Of a stretch of DNA of 64,000 nt, positions 1 to 6,861 are shown piece after piece. Each line of letters starts with the position of its first letter. The stretch's first letter is position 1. The notes under the pieces were generated by a model. The model was not told where the DNA came from. It was given only the letters and a program-made list of their open reading frames with translations, and did no database searches. Made by a program: the position numbers and the translations under genes. The stretch is from Thalassospiraceae bacterium LMO-SO8 (lineage in GTDB: Bacteria; Pseudomonadota; Alphaproteobacteria; Rhodospirillales; Casp-alpha2): positions 1,054,001 through 1,118,000 of the forward strand of contig CP134226.1 of the NCBI GenBank assembly GCA_031655335.1, written 5' to 3'.

Positions 1-147
1 CAAGCGGCCTGCACTATGACAGCGGCCACATTTTATGCTGAACAATATTTCGCCGGCATTTTCATCGGCAGCAGCAAAGGACGGCAGAAAATTACCAGCG
101 ATCATAATCACGCCAATAATAGAAATATGGGAACGTAGAAAGGTCAT
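1..147 (-). CDS. c-type cytochrome, N-terminal part only (cut by window edge)
   Basis: The minus strand reads an open frame from ATG at 147 to the window edge (49 residues). It begins with a hydrophobic signal peptide ending near an Ala-Ala-Ala cleavage region, followed by CGRCH, a covalent heme c attachment motif, at about residues 40-44. The product is probably a small periplasmic cytochrome c. The start lies 3 bases after the stop of the EF-hand gene on the same strand, so the two are almost certainly co-transcribed. The rest of the protein is outside the window, so the cytochrome class cannot be decided. Confidence 0.75.
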   Translation of the reverse strand, partial: MTFLRSHISIIGVIMIAGNFLPSFAAADENAGEILFSIKCGRCHSAGRL

Positions 148-150
148 GGT

Positions 151-636
151 TCAATAACGGCGGGCGGCACGATAATCCCAAATGGAAACCTTGCCGTCGC
201 CGTCGGTATCGGCGGCTTTATGTTGTTCTTCCCCCGACTTCAGGAACTCCAGTTTTTGGATAATACCGTCGCCATTCGTATCCATGCTTTTGAAGCGGGC
301 CCGCTTCCGCTCGTCCATTTCCGCCCGGCGGGGGCCGAGGCCGGGTCCATGGGGGCCGCCGCCAAACCGCACAGCGAGGTATTCATCAAGGGTCAGAGTG
401 TCGTCATCGTTGGCGTCAATAATTGCGAACGTCTCTTCGTGACGGACCGCCGCCTCGTCAGCGCTGATCATGCCATCGCCGTCCAAATCAACGAGTTGGA
501 ATTGGATCACCCGGTCCTTGCCGGCGGCGGCGGCGCCCTGCTGGGTAAAAGCCGACACGCCCCCTCCTGCAATGCCGGAAATACCGACAGCAGCCGCGAA
601 AGCTGCAATTCCTGCAAGATTAATCGAAAGCTTCAT
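151..636 (-). CDS. secreted EF-hand calcium-binding protein
   Basis: 161 residues with an N-terminal signal peptide (about 1-28). Four EF-hand loops of the DxDxDG type are visible at about residues 50-61, 74-85, 119-130 and 143-154. Loop 2 lacks the usual glycine at position 6, and loop 4 ends in Asp rather than Glu. The protein should bind calcium in the periplasm or outside the cell. It is followed 3 bases later by a c-type cytochrome gene, which suggests a calcium-linked redox role, but no specific function can be assigned. Confidence 0.85.
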   Translation of the reverse strand: MKLSINLAGIAAFAAAVGISGIAGGGVSAFTQQGAAAAGKDRVIQFQLVDLDGDGMISADEAAVRHEETFAIIDANDDDTLTLDEYLAVRFGGGPHGPGLGPRRAEMDERKRARFKSMDTNGDGIIQKLEFLKSGEEQHKAADTDGDGKVSIWDYRAARRY

Positions 637-915
637 TTAATCGTCCGACAACCAACCTATAAAGCGACCACAGCCTGAATAGAGAACATTTTAAACAAAA
701 TCTTACCTCGGGGAATTTTCCGTCGCTTTGACCGGTGTCAACATTCGATAATGTTCCGAAGAGAATAAAATTCTTTCCCAGCCCTCCTTGTTCGAGAAAT
801 TTTCCGCGGCCAACCCTCATTTTTTCGTCCGTTACTGACTAGAGACGGACGTTCACTTGCCCGAAAGCAGCGGCAACCACGCGGTCCGCGGATTCACCCT
901 GCTTGCCCCCCTGGG
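637..915. other. intergenic region upstream of the EF-hand gene
   Basis: AT-richer than its surroundings. It must hold the promoter of the EF-hand/cytochrome operon and the 3' end of the lysR transcript. A 7-bp inverted repeat lies at 826-832 / 845-851, but on the minus strand it is followed by an A-run, not a T-run, so it is not a convincing terminator. No credible gene is seen. Confidence 0.4.
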
Positions 916-1830
916 CTATTCGTGGGACCCGCTGCCCGCCTGCGTCTTGGCGGCGCCGGTGACCGGCGCGATGCTGGAGCGCGCGAAGTATTCGGTGATG
1001 AGGTCGCCCATCACGTCGGCGGCCGCGTTGTTGCGCTTGCCTGCGCGGTAGAGCACCAGATCGACGCCTTGCAGGGCCGGGAAGCTTTCCGCGGCGCCGA
1101 GCACCCGCATGCCCGGCATGACCGAGCTTTTGGCCACGACGCTGACCGCGCTGCCGCTGAGCACCGCCGCCTGCAGGCCGCTGATCCCGGCGCTGACGAA
1201 GGCGATCTTCCATTTCCGCCCCATGGTCGCGAGGCCCGCGAGCGCAAGGTCGCGGAACACGTTGCCGGGCGGCAGGACCGCGAGCGGCACCGGGTTGTTG
1301 TTGTGCAGGGAACGGGTTTCCCCCGTCACCCAGACCAGCGGTTCGCGGGCGACCACGTCGCCTTCGTCGAAGGCCCGCATGTCGGTGACCAGGGCGAGGT
1401 CGATCTCGCCGCGCTTGAGCTGGGTGACCAGCGGGCTCGACAGCAGGGTGCGCAGTTCGACCTCGATGTCGGGAAAGGCGTTGGAGAAGCTGGACAGGAT
1501 CGGCGGCAGCAGATAGGCGGCGTACAGGTCGGGCACGCCCAGCACCACCTTGCCGCTGAGCTTGGGCGCGGTCAGGCGCACCTTGACCTCTTCCTGCAGG
1601 TTCATGATCGTGCGCGCATAGCCGAGCAGAAGCTCCCCATCCGGGGTCAGCACCAGCTTGCGGTTGACCGTGGTGAACAGCTTGGCATGCACCGTTTCCT
1701 CGAGCCGCCGCATCTGTAGGCTGACGGCCGGCTGGGTGCGCCCGAGCCGGCGCGCCGTTTCCGACACGCTGCCCGTTTCCACCAGCAAAATGAACGCCTG
1801 CAACAGGCGCAGATCCAAGGGCTGCTTCAT
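916..1830 (-). CDS. LysR-family transcriptional regulator
   Basis: 304 residues with the standard LysR layout. A winged helix-turn-helix occupies about residues 6-65 (the RTQPAVSLQ recognition-helix region), followed by a periplasmic-binding-protein-like effector domain from about 90 to 295. It is transcribed divergently from the ABC transporter operon starting at 1957 across a 126-bp AT-rich gap that contains a LysR-type dyad. By family precedent it controls that operon in response to a small molecule related to the transported substrate. The ligand cannot be read from sequence. Confidence 0.93.
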   Translation of the reverse strand: MKQPLDLRLLQAFILLVETGSVSETARRLGRTQPAVSLQMRRLEETVHAKLFTTVNRKLVLTPDGELLLGYARTIMNLQEEVKVRLTAPKLSGKVVLGVPDLYAAYLLPPILSSFSNAFPDIEVELRTLLSSPLVTQLKRGEIDLALVTDMRAFDEGDVVAREPLVWVTGETRSLHNNNPVPLAVLPPGNVFRDLALAGLATMGRKWKIAFVSAGISGLQAAVLSGSAVSVVAKSSVMPGMRVLGAAESFPALQGVDLVLYRAGKRNNAAADVMGDLITEYFARSSIAPVTGAAKTQAGSGSHE

Positions 1831-1859
1831 GATCTGGGCATTAAATATATTTATGGAAA

Positions 1860-1874
1860 TTATTTAAAGAATAA
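1860..1874. promoter_or_regulatory. candidate LysR-type operator (T-N11-A dyad)
   Basis: TTATTTAAAGAATAA is a perfect 5-bp inverted repeat (TTATT and AATAA with a 5-base spacer) and contains the classical T-N11-A pattern. It sits between the divergent lysR start (1830) and the ABC operon start (1957), where autoregulatory and activating LysR sites normally lie. AT-rich sequence makes chance dyads more likely, so the call is tentative. Confidence 0.45.
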
Positions 1875-1956
1875 ATTTTGTAAATTGTGCACTGCACCCT
1901 AACGTCTTCGTTGCGTCATACAAGCCGGGACATTCCCGCCACAACAGGAGATCGTC

Positions 1957-2922
1957 ATGTCAGGCACCACACGCCGGAAATTCATTCACGCCGCCCTTGC
2001 CGGCGCGCTCTGCGCCTTTACCGCCGCGGCTTCCACGCCCGCGACCGCCGCCGACCGGGTGATCAAGGTCGGCACGCTGAAACTGATCCACGGCATCACG
2101 CCCTATTTCTACGAAAAGTTCGCACCTGCGGGATACAAGATCGAGGTCATCCCCTTCGAAAGCCCGACGGACGGCAAGAACGCCGTGGTGACCGGGACCG
2201 TCGATTTCGGCATTTACGGCCTTGCCGCCGCCACCCTGGGCGCGGCCGCCGGTGAGCCGGTCGTCGTCGTCGCCGCCGCCTGCAACCGCGGCATGGCCGT
2301 GGTTTCCGGCGCGAAGTCGGGGCTCAACACGATCAAGGACCTGAAGGGCAAGAAGGTCGGCATCTGGCCGGGCTCGACCCAGGAAGTGGTCATCCTCGAC
2401 CGTTTGAGCGCCGAAGGCATGACCATCAAGGACATCAAGCCGATCCGCGTTTCCTTCAGCGACATGGCCCCGGCGCTGGAACGCGGCGACCTCGACGCCT
2501 ATGTGGGCGCCGAGCCGGGCCCCGGCATCAGCCTCGCCAAGGGGGTCGGCAAGATCGTCGAATATCCCTATTCGACGCCGACCGGGTCGCTCAACATGGT
2601 CCTGACCACCAGCCAGGAAAAGATCGACAAGGATCCCGAACTGGTGATGACCCTGTTGACCATTCACAGCAAGGCCGCCGAATACGCCATGAAGACCCGC
2701 GCCGAATTCGTCGCCGTCGCCATGCAGAAGCTGGGCCAGCAGAAACCGTCGATCGAGAAGGCCGCGCCGAACGTGGAACTGACCTGGAAAATCGACGACC
2801 TGTTCCTCAAGCAGGCGAACTATTACGGCACCCAGATGCTCGCCAAAAAACAGATTCGCCAGTTGCCGGATTACGCGACCTTCATCAACCCGACCTTCGT
2901 TCAGAAAATCGCGGGCATGTAA
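1957..2922 (+). CDS. ABC transporter substrate-binding protein (NMT1/SsuA type)
   Basis: 321 residues. The N-terminus has a twin-arginine-like signal (TRRKFI followed by a hydrophobic stretch), so export through Tat is plausible; cleavage is expected around residue 31. The mature part resembles the NMT1/SsuA/NrtA family that binds nitrate, sulfonates, thiamine precursors or aromatic acids. AGGAG lies just upstream of the ATG. It is the first gene of an operon with permease, ATPase, hydrolase and CoA-transferase. The catabolic partners suggest an organic amide or acid as substrate, but this is inference. Confidence 0.9.
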   Translation: MSGTTRRKFIHAALAGALCAFTAAASTPATAADRVIKVGTLKLIHGITPYFYEKFAPAGYKIEVIPFESPTDGKNAVVTGTVDFGIYGLAAATLGAAAGEPVVVVAAACNRGMAVVSGAKSGLNTIKDLKGKKVGIWPGSTQEVVILDRLSAEGMTIKDIKPIRVSFSDMAPALERGDLDAYVGAEPGPGISLAKGVGKIVEYPYSTPTGSLNMVLTTSQEKIDKDPELVMTLLTIHSKAAEYAMKTRAEFVAVAMQKLGQQKPSIEKAAPNVELTWKIDDLFLKQANYYGTQMLAKKQIRQLPDYATFINPTFVQKIAGM

Positions 2923-2930
2923 TCGTCGAC

Positions 2931-3803
2931 ATGGCCAGCGACATGAACATCACCGCCCAATGCCAAACGGTTGCGCCCGGGGACACGTCCCCGGCGCAAC
3001 CCGCTTTGAGCCGGGCCCTCCTCAGGCGGCTGCGAAAGATCGGCCTCGGGCTGATCGTGCCCCTGACCCTGATCGGGTTCTGGGAACTGATGGTCCGATG
3101 GACCGGCACCCGGCTGATCCCGCCACCGGCGGATGTCCTCGTCATGATGTGGGATTTCGCCTTCGGCGGCGTCTACGACGACGGCTTCAGCGCCAGCCTG
3201 CCGATCCATCTGTGGGTCTCCCTACAACGCGTCTACGGCGGGTTCCTGGTCGCGGCCCTGGTCGGCATTCCGCTGGGCGTGGCGCTCGGCCGCTCTCCCC
3301 TGCTGCGTGACATGCTCGACCCGACCCTGTCGCTGCTGCGGCCCGTCCCGGTCACCGCCTGGCTGCCGCTATCGATGATCTTTTTCGGCCTGGGGCCCAA
3401 ATCGGCGGTGTTCCTGGTGTTTCTCGGCGCCTTCTATCCGATCCTGTTGAACACCGTGTTCGGGGTGAAATCGGTCGATGCCCGCCTGTTGGAGGCCGCC
3501 GCCATGTTGGGCTGCAAGGGCTCCCAGTTGTTCCGCTCGGTCGTGCTGCCGGCGGCCACCCCCAACATCTTCAACGGCCTGCGCCTCGGCCACGGGTTCG
3601 CCTGGATCCTCATCGTGGTCGGCGAGATGACCGGCGTGCCCGAAGGCCTGGGCGCCGTGATCATGGACGGGCGGACGCTGTCCCGCACCGACCTGGTCAT
3701 CACCGGCATGATCGTGATCGGCGTGACCGGGTTCCTGTCGGACCGCCTGATCGTCCTGCTTAACAACCGCCTGCTGCGTTGGAGCCCCCAACATCATGTC
3801 TGA
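2931..3803 (+). CDS. ABC transporter permease (SsuC/TauC type)
   Basis: 290 residues with about six hydrophobic segments and the EAA-loop region typical of binding-protein-dependent permeases (around EAAAMLGCKGSQLF, residues about 185-200). It starts 8 bases after the binding-protein gene, and its last 8 bases overlap the ATPase gene. The long hydrophilic N-terminus (about 35 residues) is cytoplasmic. It forms the inner-membrane channel of the importer encoded by its neighbours. Confidence 0.92.
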   Translation: MASDMNITAQCQTVAPGDTSPAQPALSRALLRRLRKIGLGLIVPLTLIGFWELMVRWTGTRLIPPPADVLVMMWDFAFGGVYDDGFSASLPIHLWVSLQRVYGGFLVAALVGIPLGVALGRSPLLRDMLDPTLSLLRPVPVTAWLPLSMIFFGLGPKSAVFLVFLGAFYPILLNTVFGVKSVDARLLEAAAMLGCKGSQLFRSVVLPAATPNIFNGLRLGHGFAWILIVVGEMTGVPEGLGAVIMDGRTLSRTDLVITGMIVIGVTGFLSDRLIVLLNNRLLRWSPQHHV

Positions 3804-4617
3804 TCCCCAGAACCCACAGGCGGCCGGCGCGCCGCCCATCATCCGCATCGCCGGGCTGAACAAATCCTTCGAGTCCGACACCGGCCGGTTCCTGGCCCTC
3901 AGCGGCATCAACCTCGACATCGACAAGGGCGAATTCGTCTGCCTGCTGGGGGCGTCCGGCTGCGGCAAGTCGACCCTGCTGCGGATCATCGCCGGCTTCG
4001 AGACGGCCAGCGAGGGAACCGCCAGCGTGTTCGGCCGCCCCGTCCACGAACCGGGCCCGGACCGCGGCATCGTGTTTCAGGACTATGCCCTGTTTCCCTG
4101 GCTGACCGTCCATGAGAACATCGCCTTCGGCCCCAAGCACGCGGGAATGAGCGCCAAGGAAGTAAAACGGATCGCCGATAAGTTCACGGAAATGGTCGGC
4201 CTGACCGCCTTCACCGGCCATTACCCGGCGCAACTGTCGGGCGGCATGAAACAGCGTGTCGCCATCGCCCGCGTTCTCGCCAACGACACCGACATCCTTT
4301 TGATGGACGAACCGTTCGGCGCGCTCGACGCGCTGACCCGGGCGAAACTTCAGGAAGAACTTCTCGACATCTGGCGGCAGACGAAGCTGACCGTTATCTT
4401 CGTCACCCATTCGGTCGAGGAGGCCGTGGTGCTGGCCGACCGCATCGTCGTCATGAGCGCCGGTCCCGGCCGGGTCGACTGCGACATGGCGGTCGATCTG
4501 CCCCGTCCCCGCGACGTGTCGTCGGAACCGTTCAACGCCGTCCGCCGCACCGTGGCGCAGCGGCTCAGCAGCAACTTAGCGCCGGGCCGCCGGCTTGCAA
4601 CCGGAGACGCCGCCTGA
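3796..4617 (+). CDS. ABC transporter ATP-binding protein (SsuB/TauB/NrtD type)
   Basis: 273 residues. Walker A GASGCGKST is at about 52-60, the LSGGM signature at about 147-151, and Walker B ILLMDEP at about 167-173, followed by an H-loop (VTHS). It is complete and of usual length for the nitrate/sulfonate/taurine ATPase family. It overlaps the permease gene by 8 bases and is followed one base after its stop by the hydrolase start, so the transporter and catabolic genes form one transcript. Confidence 0.94.
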   Translation: MSDPQNPQAAGAPPIIRIAGLNKSFESDTGRFLALSGINLDIDKGEFVCLLGASGCGKSTLLRIIAGFETASEGTASVFGRPVHEPGPDRGIVFQDYALFPWLTVHENIAFGPKHAGMSAKEVKRIADKFTEMVGLTAFTGHYPAQLSGGMKQRVAIARVLANDTDILLMDEPFGALDALTRAKLQEELLDIWRQTKLTVIFVTHSVEEAVVLADRIVVMSAGPGRVDCDMAVDLPRPRDVSSEPFNAVRRTVAQRLSSNLAPGRRLATGDAA

Positions 4618-4618
4618 C

Positions 4619-5485
4619 ATGCCCACCGACCAGACCGCCGACACCTACCGTGGCATGGAACGAGCCGCGATCGACGCCGCCTACAACAACTCCGCCGCCG
4701 TCGCGGACAGCGCCGACCGCGTGGAAAAATGGCGCCGCCGCAGCGAGAAAACCCGCGCCCGGCCCGGGGCGCGGCTTGACCTCCGGTACGGGTCCGGCGC
4801 CAACAACCGCATTGATTATTTCCCCACGGACATGCCGTCGGCGCCGCTGTTCATCTTCATTCACGGCGGCTACTGGTTCCGCAATACCAAGGAAATCTTC
4901 GCCTTCGTCGCCGACGCCCCCTGCGCCAACGGCATCAACGTCGCGACCATCGGTTACACCCTGGCCCCCGAAGCCGGGCTCAGCCAAATCGTCCAGGAAG
5001 TCAGCCAGGCGATCGATTTTCTGGTGAGTTCCGCCGACCACCTGGGGTTCGACCGTGCCGCCGTCATCGTCGGCGGATGGTCGGCCGGCGGGCATCTCAC
5101 GGCCCTTGCCGCCGGTCACCCGGATGTCGCCGGCGTTCTGCCCATCAGCGGCATTTTCGACCTGACCCCGATCGCGCTCAGCTATATCAACGACGCCCTG
5201 TCGCTGACGGCGGCGGAAGTCGAGACCCTAAGCCCCCTATTCAACCTGCCCCGGCGGAAAATCCCGCATCGGCTGTTCGTCGGCGGCGACGAACTGCCGG
5301 AACTTCAGCGGCAATCCACGGCCTATGCCGCAGCGGCCGCCGCCGACGGCATTCCCGCAGCACTGGAGGTCGTCCCCGGCCAAAATCACTTCACGATCGT
5401 CGATGAACTGGCCGCCGAAAACGGCGTGCTCCTGCGCGGCCTGCTCCGCCTTGTCCGGCAGGTTTCCAAGAATCAGGGCGTCTGA
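4619..5485 (+). CDS. alpha/beta hydrolase, kynurenine-formamidase-like
   Basis: 288 residues from ATG 4619; an in-frame TTG at 4595 inside the ATPase gene is less likely. The oxyanion-hole motif HGGYW is at about 82-86. The nucleophile motif GWSAGG has Ser at about 155, the likely acid is Asp at about 224, and His is at about 257 (GQNHF). This matches the Bna7/BNA-type arylformamidase branch of the HSL-like hydrolases. Its place between transporter and CoA-transferase genes suggests hydrolysis of the imported compound, perhaps an amide or ester, before CoA activation. Confidence 0.85.
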   Translation: MPTDQTADTYRGMERAAIDAAYNNSAAVADSADRVEKWRRRSEKTRARPGARLDLRYGSGANNRIDYFPTDMPSAPLFIFIHGGYWFRNTKEIFAFVADAPCANGINVATIGYTLAPEAGLSQIVQEVSQAIDFLVSSADHLGFDRAAVIVGGWSAGGHLTALAAGHPDVAGVLPISGIFDLTPIALSYINDALSLTAAEVETLSPLFNLPRRKIPHRLFVGGDELPELQRQSTAYAAAAAADGIPAALEVVPGQNHFTIVDELAAENGVLLRGLLRLVRQVSKNQGV

Positions 5486-5645
5486 ACAAGGATCGATTGC
5501 GCCGCTCTGGCGGCTCTCGTTGTGTTGCCGCCGGAGATGTCGAATCTGCACGGTCGCAACCGAAGTTCCTGATTTTTTCCTGTCATTTTCCGCTCATTCA
5601 GGTCTTTTCTGTACGAAAGGACCATCCAAATCCATGCGGGGATCA

Positions 5646-6842
5646 ATGACCAAGGCATTTGACGGAATTCGCGTTATTGACACGACGCATGTCCTGGCGG
5701 GACCTTTCGCCAGTTATCAGATGGCCGTCCTCGGCGCCGAAGTCATCAAGGTCGAAGCCCCCCATGATCCGGACCAGGCGCGTTGGCAGGGCTCGGACCG
5801 CGCCCTAAGCGACATCGGCATGGGCACCGCCTTTATGGCGCAGGCGTCGAACAAGAAGACACTGGCGGTGGATTTGAAGACCGAACCGGGGCGCGACGCC
5901 CTCAAACGGTTGATCGCGACGGCCGACGTGTTCGTGGAAAATTACCGGCCGGGGGCTTTCGAAGATTTGGGTCTGGGCTACGATGCCATGGCCAAACTCA
6001 ATCCGGGTCTGATCTATTGCTCGATCTCGGCGTTCGGCGCGACCGGCCCCCGCGCCCACCTTACCGGCTATGACAACATCCTTCAGGCGTTCTCGGGCAT
6101 GATGGCAATGACCGGCCATCCCGACGACCCCCGCCCCCTCAAGACCGGCGCCCCGGTGGTCGATTACGCCACCGGCACCACGGCGGCCTTCGCCATCACG
6201 TCCGCGCTTCTACAGCGCGAACGGTCCGGCGGGAAGGGTCAGTTCGTCGATGTTTCCATGCTGGAAGTCGCGCTGATCCTGACCAGTTCGCACCTCACCG
6301 GGTTCAAGTGGAACGGCAAGCATCCCGAACCCAAGGGCAATACCTTCCCCTTCGCGACGATCGGCTGTTACGAAGCCTCGGACGCGCCGATGATGATCGC
6401 GGCGTCGAACTTGGCGCAACAGGAACGCTTGTGGACCGCCCTGGGCCGCCCGGACATGGTCAAGACCGACAACAATCAGCGCCTGGACGCCCATGGGGGG
6501 GAACAAGCCGCCCTGGCCGCGATCATCGCCACCAACACGGCCGACTACTGGGAAAAATTCCTGCAACAACGGCGCATCCCGGCGGCCCGTATCCGCCGCC
6601 TGGAGGAAGCCCTTGCCGACGATCAGGTTTCCGCGCGCCAGGTGCTGCATACGCACGTCGCACCCAACAGCGTCGCGGACGGGCTGACCGTGCCGGTCCT
6701 GCCGTTCCATATGTCCGAAAGCCCGTCGGAAGTGACCCTGCCGCCCCAGCCGGTCGGGGCGCAGACCGCCGAAATCCTTACCGAACTCGGCTATGACGCC
6801 GACGAGATCGCCGCGATGAGATCGGCCGGCTGCATCAACTGA
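5646..6842 (+). CDS. CaiB/BaiF family (class III) CoA-transferase
   Basis: 398 residues starting MTKAFDGIRV; an in-frame ATG 12 bases upstream (5634) is an alternative. The N-terminal GIRVIDTTHVLAGP region, the VFVENYRPG motif (about 96-103) and the VVDYATG segment with Asp at about 173, the probable acylated residue, are all family hallmarks. It should move CoA between carboxylic acids. A 160-bp gap separates it from the hydrolase gene, so it may have its own promoter, but it probably acts on the product of the same pathway. Confidence 0.9.
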   Translation: MTKAFDGIRVIDTTHVLAGPFASYQMAVLGAEVIKVEAPHDPDQARWQGSDRALSDIGMGTAFMAQASNKKTLAVDLKTEPGRDALKRLIATADVFVENYRPGAFEDLGLGYDAMAKLNPGLIYCSISAFGATGPRAHLTGYDNILQAFSGMMAMTGHPDDPRPLKTGAPVVDYATGTTAAFAITSALLQRERSGGKGQFVDVSMLEVALILTSSHLTGFKWNGKHPEPKGNTFPFATIGCYEASDAPMMIAASNLAQQERLWTALGRPDMVKTDNNQRLDAHGGEQAALAAIIATNTADYWEKFLQQRRIPAARIRRLEEALADDQVSARQVLHTHVAPNSVADGLTVPVLPFHMSESPSEVTLPPQPVGAQTAEILTELGYDADEIAAMRSAGCIN

Positions 6843-6861
6843 CCGCTCCGGGGCAGCGGCG

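Noticed and set aside
620-820. 66-residue minus-strand frame upstream of the EF-hand gene
   Set aside because: It overlaps the EF-hand start, has no convincing ribosome site or domain, and lies in the likely promoter region.
826-851. Terminator after the first lysR gene
   Set aside because: The 7-bp inverted repeat is followed by A residues, not T, in the direction of lysR transcription.
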